A stretch of DNA of 58,507 nucleotides from Singulisphaera sp. GP187 (GTDB taxonomy: Bacteria; Planctomycetota; Planctomycetia; Gemmatales; Gemmataceae), in NCBI GenBank assembly GCA_945905925.1, contig CAMDQN010000025.1:1-58507 (forward strand), in the 5' to 3' direction. Both the position numbers and the translations under genes were made by a program. The stretch's first letter is position 1. The number at the start of each line of letters is the position of its first letter. This document shows, one piece after another, positions 43,375 to 51,388 of this stretch. The notes under the pieces were generated by a model, which saw only the letters and a list, made by a program, of their open reading frames with translations, made no database searches and was not told where the DNA came from.

Positions 43375-44979
43375 ATGGTGACGAGCGACCTCGGCGCGTG
43401 CGAATGGTTTGTATGGGATCTCCGGCGGAGTGGTCTCATCGACCGCGGCCCGCTCGACCAACTCGTGGGCGAGTTCCTCAAACGCAACCCGCGCGCCGAA
43501 TCGCCGGCACTGGCCGAGCACCTCGTCGATCAGGGTACGCTAACCACGTTTCAGGCCGAACGGATTCTCAACGGCAAGAGTCAGGGTCTCGTCCTCGGGC
43601 CGTACGTACTGCTCGACGCGGTCGGCTCCGGCAGTATGGGACAGGTCTACAAGGCCAGTTCGAAGAACGACAACGCGCACTACGCGGTGAAAGTGCTGCC
43701 GCGGCGCAGTATGTGGAACGTACGGCTCGCGAGGCGCCAGGTGCGATCGTTCGCGAGCTTTTCGCACCCGGCGGTCGTGCCGTTCGTGGACGTGGGCACT
43801 GTTGGCGGTTTGCACTACCTCGCGTGGCCGCTGGTCGAAGGCACCACGCTCGAATCGGTCATCCAGCACCAGGGTAAGCTTCCGCCGAACCAGGCCGCGC
43901 TGTACGCGGTTCAGGTGGCCCAGGGGTTGATGCTGGCACACCAGAACAACTTGTTCCACGGTCTCGTGAAGCCGTCGAACATCATGATCGGCTCGGACAA
44001 CCAGGCCCGCATCCTCGATTTCGGTATCGGGTCGCTGTTGGTTGAAAACGAAGGCGAAAGCCTCGTGGACACCATGTCCACCGCGAACACGCTTACAAGC
44101 GGGCTGGACTGCGCCAGCCCCGAGAGCATCATGGAGCCGACCAATCGCACGCCCGCCGGCGACCAGTACAGCCTCGGCTGCGTTCTGTATTACGCGCTGA
44201 CGGGTCACGTGCCGTTCCCCGAAGGGTCGGCGGTCGAGAAGATGATGGCGCACCAGATGAAGGAACCGACGCCGATCCGCGAACTGGCTCCGGATGTGTC
44301 TGCTGGCTTGGAAGCAGTTGTGAAGCGTCTCATGGCGAAGGCGGCCGACGGTCGGTTCAGCGGGTGCGATGAAGTCGTCGAATCGCTGGAGCCGTTCTTG
44401 GGCGACCTGAACCCGATGTCCGGTGGGAGCCGTGGCGCGATGCCCGGTATCGGGAACCGTTCGAGTGGCAACATCCCCGGGCTTCCAGCGTGGTCGAATC
44501 CAGCCACGCGAATCAGCTTGCCGAACTCGAAGAACTCGCCGGCCTCGAACGCGAGCGGGCACATGCCGGAGCCGCAATCCGGTCCGGTGGCGGTGAACAC
44601 GCGGACCCCGAACCCGCAACCGCCGCGCTCTGGCGCGAGTGTCCCGAGTCGCGCGTCGTTCAACTTGCCCGGAGTGAGTGACGACCACGACACCGGTGCG
44701 ACCGCGAAGGCGCACACACCGCCCGAACCTGCCCGCGGTGCGCTGCCGAAACTCCCATCCCGTGCCGCGGCGGCCGGTTGTCCCGAGCCGAAGCCCGCGA
44801 AGCCCCTACCGGCCCCGGCGCCCGAACCGGAATCGCAGGAAAAAGTCGACAACCGGGACGTGTGGGCCGAGGAGGTTCGAGAGGGCAAGGACAACAACAT
44901 GGGCACCATCGGGCTGATCGCCGCTGCGGTGCTTTTGATGGTTGGCGTGTACGTCGCCACCACGATGCTGATGAAGTGA
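43375..44979 (+). CDS. Kinase-fold protein lacking the catalytic Asp (pseudokinase)
   Basis: The start at 43375 gives 534 residues. About 75 N-terminal residues typical of planctomycete kinases (DQGTLTTFQAERILNGKSQG) precede the kinase fold. The glycine loop GSGSMGQVY and the Lys in YAVKVLP (K106) are kept. Helix C has Gln instead of Glu (RRQVRSF, Q122), the catalytic loop reads HGLVKPSN instead of HRDxKPxN (Leu197 in place of Asp), and DFG (215-217) is intact. Activity in the usual mode is thus unlikely. A Pro/Ser/Asn-rich linker and one membrane helix (LIAAAVLLMVGVYVATTMLM) close the protein. It could serve as a scaffold or regulator of another membrane kinase (inference). Confidence 0.88.
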   Translation: MVTSDLGACEWFVWDLRRSGLIDRGPLDQLVGEFLKRNPRAESPALAEHLVDQGTLTTFQAERILNGKSQGLVLGPYVLLDAVGSGSMGQVYKASSKNDNAHYAVKVLPRRSMWNVRLARRQVRSFASFSHPAVVPFVDVGTVGGLHYLAWPLVEGTTLESVIQHQGKLPPNQAALYAVQVAQGLMLAHQNNLFHGLVKPSNIMIGSDNQARILDFGIGSLLVENEGESLVDTMSTANTLTSGLDCASPESIMEPTNRTPAGDQYSLGCVLYYALTGHVPFPEGSAVEKMMAHQMKEPTPIRELAPDVSAGLEAVVKRLMAKAADGRFSGCDEVVESLEPFLGDLNPMSGGSRGAMPGIGNRSSGNIPGLPAWSNPATRISLPNSKNSPASNASGHMPEPQSGPVAVNTRTPNPQPPRSGASVPSRASFNLPGVSDDHDTGATAKAHTPPEPARGALPKLPSRAAAAGCPEPKPAKPLPAPAPEPESQEKVDNRDVWAEEVREGKDNNMGTIGLIAAAVLLMVGVYVATTMLMK

Positions 44980-45014
44980 TCGCGTTGCTTTGTAGGGTGG
45001 GTCGATCCGCAGGT

Positions 45015-45260
45015 TCAGTTTTCGTTCGCGCTCACCGGCAACTCGTCTTTCTTGCCATCGGGTAGGTGCGGTGAACCTCATGTCCTTGCCGCGCCGGTTC
45101 ACGCACGAGAACAGCACGACGCCCACAACGTCGGCGTCGAGAACGCGCACTGGGTTGTCGGGGCATGGCGTGTGCGAAGAGGAGAACCAACACGAGAGCG
45201 AAGAGGGAGAACTCGCGTGGGAGAAGTGGATGCGGAAGGCAACCTACCCCCAACCCCTTT
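45015..45260 (-). pseudogene. Possible small secreted protein gene split over three frames
   Basis: On the reverse strand, three neighbouring segments in successive frames show normal codon bias. The first is a hydrophobic leader (FSLFALVLVLLFAHA), the second is NPVRVLDADVVGVVLFSCVN followed by RRGKDM, and the third is GSPHLPDGKKDELPVSANEN then stop (45015-45017). Each frame ends where the next becomes plausible, suggesting a small exported protein broken by two frame changes. It may instead be chance; no homologue was recognised. The stop lies 36 bases after the end of the convergent pseudokinase gene. Confidence 0.3.
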
Positions 45261-45355
45261 CCTGAGGGGAAGGGGAGTAAAACCACTGCGCTTCGCTCGT
45301 GCTTGACGGCACGCCTAACTGTTGCTTTCCTTCAGGGAAGGAGGTTGGGGGTAGT
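45244..45355. repeat. Inverted repeat, C-rich/G-rich family
   Basis: CTACCCCCAACCCCTTTCCT pairs with AGGGAAGGAGGTTGGGGGTAG, enclosing CTGAGGGGAAGGGGAG and a spacer. It lies 6 bases beyond the rpoZ stop and probably helps to end that run's transcript. Confidence 0.65.
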
Positions 45356-45360
45356 GTGCT

Positions 45361-45672
45361 TCACTCGTCGGACGGCTTCGCGGTGGAGCCGGGCGCCGGC
45401 GGGGTCGCGCCGGGCATCCCGGGGTACGAGCCGGGGAGGTTCGCCATCACCGTCTGGTTCTTCGACTGCACTTCGCCGCTTGCGTCGAGGTGAATCTTGT
45501 CCTGCAAGATTTCCTGAATCACAATCGCCATGCGGTCGGGCAACCCGCGAGTGTCCACCTGCGGCTTGGCGCCGGTGTTCAGCGCGACCATGCGCTTCTG
45601 GATGAGCGTCGACAGCTTGAACCGACCGCCCACCTTGTTCACAATGCCTTCTTCTTTCAACTCGTCGAGCAT
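45361..45672 (-). CDS. rpoZ: DNA-directed RNA polymerase subunit omega
   Basis: The 103-residue protein starts MLDELKEEGIVNKVGGRFKL, continues STLIQKRMVALNTGAKPQVD and DRMAIVIQEILQDKIHLDAS, and ends with a Pro-rich tail. GGRFKLSTLIQKRMVAL corresponds to the conserved omega helix region that binds RpoC. It lies 10 bases after gmk on the same strand; gmk-rpoZ is a common bacterial pair. Omega helps assemble RNA polymerase and can mediate ppGpp effects. Confidence 0.82.
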   Translation of the reverse strand: MLDELKEEGIVNKVGGRFKLSTLIQKRMVALNTGAKPQVDTRGLPDRMAIVIQEILQDKIHLDASGEVQSKNQTVMANLPGSYPGMPGATPPAPGSTAKPSDE

Positions 45673-45682
45673 ATCGGTTCCC

Positions 45683-46261
45683 TTAGTTGTTGAAGCGTTC
45701 GCGAATGACCCGTTCGAGTTCGCGGACGGCTTCAGAAAGATCGCGGTTCACGATTCGGTGATGAAACTTGTCGGCCTGAGTCAGTTCGTCGCGGGCCGTC
45801 GCGAGCCGCCGGAGAACGCGCTCTTCCGGCATGTCCTTCCGGCCGCGGAGCCGTGCTTCCAGTTCCTCGAAACTCGGCGGTTCGATGAACACCGACAGGT
45901 GATAGTTGGGGAGCAACTCGCGGACGCGCGCCGCGCCCTGCACGTCGATCACCAGAATCACGCCGACGCCTCGCGCGCGGTATTCGTCCACTTCGCTTCG
46001 CGGGGTGCCGTAGAAGTCGCGGCCGAACACTACGGCCCATTCTAACATCCGCCCGCTATCAATTGTGGCTCGGAACTCCCCCTCGCTCCAAAAGTAGTAG
46101 TCGGTGCCGTCCACTTCGCCGGGTCGCGGCTCGCGAGTCGTCGCGGTGATCGCGCGCCGCAGACACAGGTTCGTTCCTTCGAGCAACCGCGTCACGACAG
46201 TCGTTTTCCCGACGCCGGCAGGCCCGGAAACGACGATCAGCGGCGCGTGGTCTTTGGTCAT
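45683..46261 (-). CDS. gmk: Guanylate kinase
   Basis: The enzyme phosphorylates GMP to GDP with ATP. The 192-residue product has the P-loop GPAGVGKTTVV, the guanylate-binding segments AITATTREPRPGEVDG and DYYFWSEGEF, and YGTPRSEVDEY. The length is typical. rpoZ lies 10 bases downstream and yicC upstream, all on the reverse strand. GMP for this step is supplied by guaA, encoded 30 kb away in the window. Confidence 0.95.
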   Translation of the reverse strand: MTKDHAPLIVVSGPAGVGKTTVVTRLLEGTNLCLRRAITATTREPRPGEVDGTDYYFWSEGEFRATIDSGRMLEWAVVFGRDFYGTPRSEVDEYRARGVGVILVIDVQGAARVRELLPNYHLSVFIEPPSFEELEARLRGRKDMPEERVLRRLATARDELTQADKFHHRIVNRDLSEAVRELERVIRERFNN

Positions 46262-46317
46262 CGGCGCCTCGCGCTCCTCCGGTTCGCGCTCCCCTTCGGG
46301 TCGCGGCTAACCTCACC

Positions 46318-47208
46318 TCATTCGACGTTCTGCACCTGCTCGCGCAGTTTCTCGAGGGTCGATTTCATCTCGAAGACGTGCCGGCTGATGGCCACGTCTC
46401 CGGCCTTCGAGCCGATGGTGTTCGTCTCGCGGCCCATTTCCTGAATAACGAACTCCAATTTCCGACCCGCCTCGTCGCCTTTGCGGATCAGGTCCGCGAA
46501 CTGTTCCAAGTGGCTCGTGAGTCGCATCACTTCTTCGGACACGTCGGTGCGGTCGGCGTAGAGCGAAACCTCGCGCACGACCGTTTCCGCGTTCATCAGA
46601 ACCCCGGCGTCCGCAATCGCGGTTCGCACGCGTTCCATAATGCGCTGTCGGTAGTCGGTGACCACACCCGGCAGCAGCGTGCGAATCGCCGTGAGTTGCT
46701 CTGCGATGAACCCGTGGTGGGCGAGCAACTCAGTTGCGACCGCTTTGCCCTCTTCGCCGCGCATTCGGTTGAGTTTCGCGAGCGCCGCGTCGAGGGTCTT
46801 TTCGACCACGGGCCACTCGTCATCGGGTGGGGTGCCACCGTTACGCGTTTCGGGCGCCACGCCGGGCAGGTTCAGCGCGCCGGCCGCGAGCGGGGCGATC
46901 AGTTCCGGTGTCCCGGCTTCGTGGCACGCAACGCGAATCTGCCGCAGGTAGTCGGCCAGGGTCTTTGTGTTCAGGCTGGGTGCCGCGGTGTGGTTCTGAC
47001 GCTCGACGCGAATGTGAACGTGGAGCGTGCCGCGTTTCACGTGTCGGCGGACGACCTTCTCCAGTTCGCTTTCGTACAGTGGGTACGGGTCGGAGCCGCG
47101 CACGGTGAGTTTGAGGTGGCGGTTATTCACCGCTCGCACTTCGACGGAGACTCCGACCGCGTCGGTCTGGTTGCGGGACTCGCCGAACCCGGTCATGCTG
47201 AGCAACAC
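46318..47208 (-). CDS. YicC-family endoribonuclease-like protein
   Basis: The family start (SMTGFGES) identifies YicC. GTG at 47208 (giving MLLSMTGFGE) is favoured, with GAGG nine bases upstream; TTG at 47205 is an alternative. The 296-residue product contains VEVRAVNNRHLKLTVRGSDP in the N-terminal half and DVSEEVMRLTSHLEQFADLI and QEMGRETNTIGSKAGDVAIS in the C-terminal half, matching the family. YicC proteins are RNases acting on small RNAs, and often adjoin gmk-rpoZ. Here gmk follows 56 bases downstream. Confidence 0.9.
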   Translation of the reverse strand: MLLSMTGFGESRNQTDAVGVSVEVRAVNNRHLKLTVRGSDPYPLYESELEKVVRRHVKRGTLHVHIRVERQNHTAAPSLNTKTLADYLRQIRVACHEAGTPELIAPLAAGALNLPGVAPETRNGGTPPDDEWPVVEKTLDAALAKLNRMRGEEGKAVATELLAHHGFIAEQLTAIRTLLPGVVTDYRQRIMERVRTAIADAGVLMNAETVVREVSLYADRTDVSEEVMRLTSHLEQFADLIRKGDEAGRKLEFVIQEMGRETNTIGSKAGDVAISRHVFEMKSTLEKLREQVQNVE

Positions 47209-47316
47209 GCCGGTGAGCCTCGTTTGCGGTGGAATTTCTGTAACTGGCCTTTGTGAGGACGGGCTACGCAACTGGTTCCGCTCCAACCTCACAGAGGCCG
47301 GCTCCAGAAGTAAGGT

Positions 47317-47613
47317 TCAGCCCGTGACCGTTGTTTGCGACTTGTTCTTGTCGGCTTCGACGTCGTACTTGACCACCTTTACGTGGATCATGATGACGAG
47401 TACCCAGACGCCCGCGAGCCAGAGCGTGATCTTCACGAACTGGTCCGCGGCGCGCGACCCGAACGGGCTGGATCCGCCGGCGCCGCCGAACGCACCCGCC
47501 AAGCCGCCGCCTTTACCGCGCTGAATCAGCACGAGCAGCACGAGCAGGAACCCGAGCGCAAGAACAACGGCGTTAAGGGCGTGTGACGGCCACCACGCGG
47601 CGAGAAGTTCCAC
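47317..47613 (-). CDS. secG: Preprotein translocase subunit SecG
   Basis: The 98-residue protein has two membrane helices (SHALNAVVLALGFLLVLLVL and FVKITLWLAGVWVLVIMIHV) separated by the Gly-rich IQRGKGGGLAGAFGGAGGSS loop that defines SecG. It helps the SecYE channel during export. It sits between tpiA and yicC in the same run; a tpiA-secG pair is widespread in bacteria. Confidence 0.92.
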   Translation of the reverse strand: MELLAAWWPSHALNAVVLALGFLLVLLVLIQRGKGGGLAGAFGGAGGSSPFGSRAADQFVKITLWLAGVWVLVIMIHVKVVKYDVEADKNKSQTTVTG

Positions 47614-47701
47614 GGCCGACCTCCACTATCTACGATCCCGGAATAACTGAACTGCTACTGTACGAACAAACCGCACAGGTGTGAAGAGCGCAACGCCCGC
47701 G

Positions 47702-48469
47702 CTAAACGACGCCGGCCGCCTTCACGATGGCGAGGAACGAGTCGGCCTTGAGGCTTGCCCCGCCAACGAGGGCACCGTCCACGTCCGGTTGGCTCATCAA
47801 CCCAGCGGTGTTTTCGGGAGTGACGGAGCCACCGTAGATGATTGGAGTCGCCTCGGCGATTTTATCGCCGTAAAGTTGCTTGAGTTTCGATCGCACGAAC
47901 TTGTGCGCGTCTTGCGCCTGTTCCGGCGTCGCGACCTTACCCGTGCCGATCGCCCAAACCGGTTCGTAGGCGATCACGATGCGGTGGAACTGCTCGTCGG
48001 TTAGTCCGGCGCACGCGGCGAACACCTGTCGCTGAAACACGCGTTCCTGCAGGTTCCGTTCGCGCTCCGAGAGCGTTTCGCCCATGCACAGGATCACGTG
48101 CAACCCCTCTTCGAGGGCGGTGTGAACCTTGTGATTGATGACCGACTCGCGCTCGCCCAGAATGTGTCGGCGCTCGCTGTGGCCGATGATCGCGTATGTG
48201 CAACCGGCTTCGAGGAGCATCGCGGGACTAACTTCGCCCGTAAACGCGCCCTTCTTCTCGAAGTGAACATTCTGCGCGCCGAGTACAACCGAAGACCCCT
48301 TGATGGTATCGCCGACGGCGGAGAGCCACGGGTACGGCGGGCACACCGCGACCGTTACCTTGCTGTCGGTGCCGACGCCTTTCGCCACCGCCGCGCCGAG
48401 CGCCTTTGCTTCGGCAAGTGTGGTGTTCATCTTCCAGTTGCCGGCAACGAACTTCTTGCGAATCGGCAT
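47702..48469 (-). CDS. tpiA: Triosephosphate isomerase
   Basis: The start at 48469 gives 255 residues beginning MPIRKKFVAGNWKMNTTLAE. Catalytic residues are visible: Lys in AGNWKMN, His in IIGHSERR and Glu in AYEPVWAIGTGK. The C-terminus has GGSVTPENTAGL, the phosphate-binding loop. It interconverts dihydroxyacetone phosphate and glyceraldehyde 3-phosphate in glycolysis. secG lies downstream; a repeat separates it from aroF. Confidence 0.96.
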   Translation of the reverse strand: MPIRKKFVAGNWKMNTTLAEAKALGAAVAKGVGTDSKVTVAVCPPYPWLSAVGDTIKGSSVVLGAQNVHFEKKGAFTGEVSPAMLLEAGCTYAIIGHSERRHILGERESVINHKVHTALEEGLHVILCMGETLSERERNLQERVFQRQVFAACAGLTDEQFHRIVIAYEPVWAIGTGKVATPEQAQDAHKFVRSKLKQLYGDKIAEATPIIYGGSVTPENTAGLMSQPDVDGALVGGASLKADSFLAIVKAAGVV

Positions 48470-48485
48470 TGAGTGATCCCTGAAG

Positions 48486-48580
48486 AAACCCACCCCCAAC
48501 CCCTCCCTGCAGGGAGGGGAGAAAGAGGGCTTGTTGGTCTGGCTCCCCTCCCTGCAGGGAGGGGTTGGGGGCGGGTCTTC
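48486..48580. repeat. Inverted repeat, C-rich/G-rich family
   Basis: CCCACCCCCAACCCCTCCCT and AGGGAGGGGTTGGGGGCGGG pair, each half also folding around CCCTGCAGGG. It lies directly after the aroF stop (48581) and before tpiA, and likely ends or attenuates aroF transcription. Confidence 0.75.
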
Positions 48581-49612
48581 CTACTTCTCCGGCGGCGCCC
48601 AGAACTCGCTGCCCAGCGCGGATGCGAGGCGGCGCAAGTCGCCCATCAGGTCGAGGAACTGGTGCGGCAACAGCGCCTGCGGACCGTCGGAGAGTGCCTT
48701 TTCGGGGCAAGTGTGAACTTCGACGTGAACGCCGTCGGCGCCAGCCGCGACACTCGCACGGCACATGCTTGGGATCAGGTCCGGGCGCCCGGTTGCGTGC
48801 GACGGGTCCACGATGATCGGCAGGTGACTTTGGCCCTTCACGTTCGGGACGGCGCTCATGTCGAGCATGTTTCGCGTGCTGTCCTCGAAACTCCGCACGC
48901 CTCGCTCGCACAGCACCACGTCCTTGTTCCCCTCGGACAGAACGTATTCTGCCGACATCAGCAAGTCCTTGACGGTGGCACTCATGCCGCGTTTCAACAA
49001 CACCGGTTTCATCGCCTTGCCGCACTCTTTCAGCAGGTCGAAGTTCTGCATGTTGCGGGCACCGATCTGAAGCATGTCGGTGTACCGGCACACCAGTTCG
49101 ACCTGCCGCGGGTCCATCACCTCGGTGACAACCGGCATATCATACTTCTGGCCCACGTCTTTCAGAATCTTCAGGCCGTCTTCGCCCATGCCCTGGAACG
49201 CGTAGGGGCTTGTTCGAGGTTTGAACGCGCCACCGCGAAGGATGTTCGCGCCGCCAGCTTTCACGTATTTCGCGATGGCGTCGAGAACCTCGTACCCCTC
49301 GATTGCGCACGGCCCCGCGATCATCGCGAGGCTGCCGCCGCCGATCTTCACCTTGCCGACGTAGACTGAACTGTCTTGTTTGTGGAACTCGCGGCTTGCG
49401 AGTTTGAATGGCTTCATGATGCGGAGCACTTGTTCCACACCCGAGATGGCGGAAAAGTTCTCCGCACCGGGTTTCGTTTCGTCGCCGATCACGCCGACGA
49501 TAGTGCGGCTCTCGCCACGGCTCACGTGCGGCGTAAAGCCCATCTCGCGGACCCGCTCGATTACGTGGTCGATCTGTTCGAGGGTCGCGTCGGGCCGGAT
49601 AACGAGGATCAT
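48581..49612 (-). CDS. aroF: 3-deoxy-7-phosphoheptulonate synthase (DAHP synthase)
   Basis: This enzyme joins phosphoenolpyruvate and erythrose 4-phosphate in the first step of the shikimate pathway. The 343 residues start with an ACT/ferredoxin-like regulatory domain ([20 protein letters not shown]) typical of the AroA(I-beta) form. The catalytic part contains [45 protein letters not shown] and [12 protein letters not shown], which supplies the metal and PEP ligands. Feedback control by tyrosine or phenylalanine through the N-terminal domain is likely (family knowledge). pheA lies just upstream. Confidence 0.95.
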   Translation of the reverse strand: MILVIRPDATLEQIDHVIERVREMGFTPHVSRGESRTIVGVIGDETKPGAENFSAISGVEQVLRIMKPFKLASREFHKQDSSVYVGKVKIGGGSLAMIAGPCAIEGYEVLDAIAKYVKAGGANILRGGAFKPRTSPYAFQGMGEDGLKILKDVGQKYDMPVVTEVMDPRQVELVCRYTDMLQIGARNMQNFDLLKECGKAMKPVLLKRGMSATVKDLLMSAEYVLSEGNKDVVLCERGVRSFEDSTRNMLDMSAVPNVKGQSHLPIIVDPSHATGRPDLIPSMCRASVAAGADGVHVEVHTCPEKALSDGPQALLPHQFLDLMGDLRRLASALGSEFWAPPEK

Positions 49613-49616
49613 TATT

Positions 49617-49758
49617 AGGGGATAGGGGTTAGGGGTTTGGGGAGAGGGGGAGCCAGCGAGGGCGATACTATGATCTTACAACGCGCCGCAGAGATGGGGG
49701 AGGGGAGAGATTGTGTTTCTCTCCCCTCTCCCCTCTCCGCTCTCCCCTAACCCCTCAG
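49617..49758. repeat. GGGGAGAG/CTCTCCCC inverted repeat
   Basis: A reverse-complement pair of AGGGGTTAGGGG-type and CTCTCCCCTCTCCCCTAACC-type tracts brackets a spacer of about 50-60 bases, between the pheA stop (49760) and the aroF start (49612). It resembles the other C-rich/G-rich palindromes but lacks their CCAACCCC core. Confidence 0.55.
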
Positions 49759-49759
49759 C

Positions 49760-50893
49760 CTACTCGTCTTCCGCACGTGCCATCGGGAACGAACCCAGCA
49801 CCGTGACCGATTCGCAGATGTCTTCGAGCGCGACGAGTACCTTCTTGATCTTCGCCTCGTCGCGGTGGCCATCGAAGTCCACGAAGAACACGTACTCGCC
49901 TTTCACCTCGCGGAACGGGAAGGATTCGATCCACGTCAGGTTGATCTTGTTCACCTTGAACGCGGTCAGCACGTCCGCCAGCGAACCCGGGGTGTGGCTA
50001 ATTTGAAACATCAGCGCCGTTTTGTCGCTGCCGGTCTTCGCGGAGTCGGTTGCGCCGATCACCGCGAACCGCGTCTCGTTGAACCGCGAGTCCGCGATGT
50101 TCTCCGCGAGCACGCCGAGGTTGTAACGCACCGACGCTTCGCGGCTGGCCACCGCCGCGACGTTGGGCGTGGTTTGCACGAGGGTGGCCGCGTCCGCGGT
50201 ACTCGCGACCTCGTGCAGCGACGCTTGCGGCAGGTTCTTCGAGAGCCAGTTGCGACACTGACTGAGCGCCTGTGCCTTCGAGTACACGCGGCGAACTTCC
50301 GACTGCGAGCAGTTCGCGAGCAAGTGGTGCCGCACGCGGAGCCTAATCTCGGAGCAAATCTTGACTTGTTCAGGGAACCGAATGAACATCTCCAACGTGT
50401 CTACAATGCGCCCGTCGGTCGAGTTCTCCAGTGGCACGACGCCGAAATCCGCGTGTTTGCGAACCACCTCCTCGAACACGGCCGCGATGCTCGCGGTGCG
50501 GTTGTAGACCGATGCTTCGCCGAACCGCTGAATCGCGGCGAGGTGGCTGTAACTGTATTCCGGCCCGAGGTACGCGATCTTTTGCTGCTTCTGGATTGCA
50601 CGCGAGCCGCTGATGAGTTCGCGGAAGATGGCCTTCACGGTGACGGTCGCGAGCGGGCCTTTGTGCGCCTCGAGGACGTTTGCAAGAACTTCTTCCTCGC
50701 GCGCCGCGGAGAATACGTCTCCGCCCGCGTCGGCCTTGACCTTGCCGATTTGCGACGCGACCGTGGACCGCTTATTCAGCAGTTCGAGAATGTGTAAATC
50801 GAGTTTGTCGATTTGGCCGCGCAACGCGGTGAGGTGCGCGGCCCCTTTGTCGGGCGCGGAGTTGGAACTGGGTTCGCTCTTGCTGCGTGCCAT
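49760..50893 (-). CDS. pheA: P-protein: chorismate mutase / prephenate dehydratase
   Basis: The 377-residue bifunctional enzyme carries chorismate through prephenate to phenylpyruvate. The N-terminal mutase is seen in LRGQIDKLDLHILELLNKRS and KVKADAGGDVFSAAREEEVL. The dehydratase has AYLGPEYSYSHLAA, VPLENSTDGRIVDTLEM and the threonine/phenylalanine region ETRFAVIGATDSAKTGSDK. The C-terminal ACT domain (LMFQISHTPGSLADVLTAFK, NLTWIESFP) mediates inhibition by phenylalanine. It is the first gene of the reverse-strand run leading to rpoZ. Confidence 0.95.
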   Translation of the reverse strand: MARSKSEPSSNSAPDKGAAHLTALRGQIDKLDLHILELLNKRSTVASQIGKVKADAGGDVFSAAREEEVLANVLEAHKGPLATVTVKAIFRELISGSRAIQKQQKIAYLGPEYSYSHLAAIQRFGEASVYNRTASIAAVFEEVVRKHADFGVVPLENSTDGRIVDTLEMFIRFPEQVKICSEIRLRVRHHLLANCSQSEVRRVYSKAQALSQCRNWLSKNLPQASLHEVASTADAATLVQTTPNVAAVASREASVRYNLGVLAENIADSRFNETRFAVIGATDSAKTGSDKTALMFQISHTPGSLADVLTAFKVNKINLTWIESFPFREVKGEYVFFVDFDGHRDEAKIKKVLVALEDICESVTVLGSFPMARAEDE

Positions 50894-51388
50894 GTCCGGT
50901 CCCGCGTGTGGTAGGTCATTTGAATTGGGGTGAATCTACCGGGGTGGTAAGGTTGAGTCAACGAACGCGGTGCGATCCGGGGGTAGTTATCGTGCGGGTT
51001 GTGCGGTTCGTCCGCCGCCGTTGGCGAGATCACAGGGCGTCGCAATCCCGTCACTGACAGGATGTTGTGGCGAGACTGCTGAATTGGCATGCGGCAGAAA
51101 TGACGTGGATTAATCGCGTGCAACAATTCCGTTGCAAGTCGCGATTTTACCGAAGGTTGCGTGACGACTCACGGTTTGCTGATGCTGTCGGCATGGTGGT
51201 TGCAGATCGAAGGCGAAAATAGCGGAATCGTGGGAGAAGTTCTCTCATCCAAAATGAGGTGCGTTGAATACGACTCGTGGTTTAGCGTCGCCCCGGAGGG
51301 GCGAACGCTAATCGGCGAGCGACGAACACTCAGAGACTGACCAACGCCCTACTACAATAATATCAACACCCTTACTGGGAGATAACGA
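50894..51388. other. Intergenic region upstream of dnaK and pheA
   Basis: The 495 bases hold the divergent promoters. The palindrome TTAGCGTCGCCCC / GGGGCGAACGCTAA lies at 51282-51311 and GGGAG occurs at 51377 before the dnaK start. A TACAAT box at 51353 is a possible -10. No CIRCE heat-shock operator (TTAGCACTC-N9-GAGTGCTAA) and no gene were found. Confidence 0.55.
51282..51311. repeat. Palindrome of the TTTAGCG family
   Basis: TTAGCGTCGCCCC and GGGGCGAACGCTAA flank CGGA, forming a hairpin about 78 bases upstream of dnaK. Related cores occur at 17220, 36951 and 40211. Its place between divergent promoters suggests it could be a regulatory or transcript-stabilising element. Confidence 0.6.

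Larger units (their letters stand above)
44980..45360. other. Intergenic region with degraded gene and repeat
   Basis: This interval lies between the converging pseudokinase and rpoZ genes. It contains the possible broken gene at 45015-45260 and a C-rich/G-rich inverted repeat at 45244-45355. No other gene was seen. Confidence 0.45.

Noticed and set aside
51282-51388. CIRCE heat-shock operator before dnaK
   Set aside because: No TTAGCACTC-N9-GAGTGCTAA sequence was found; only the TTAGCG palindrome is present.
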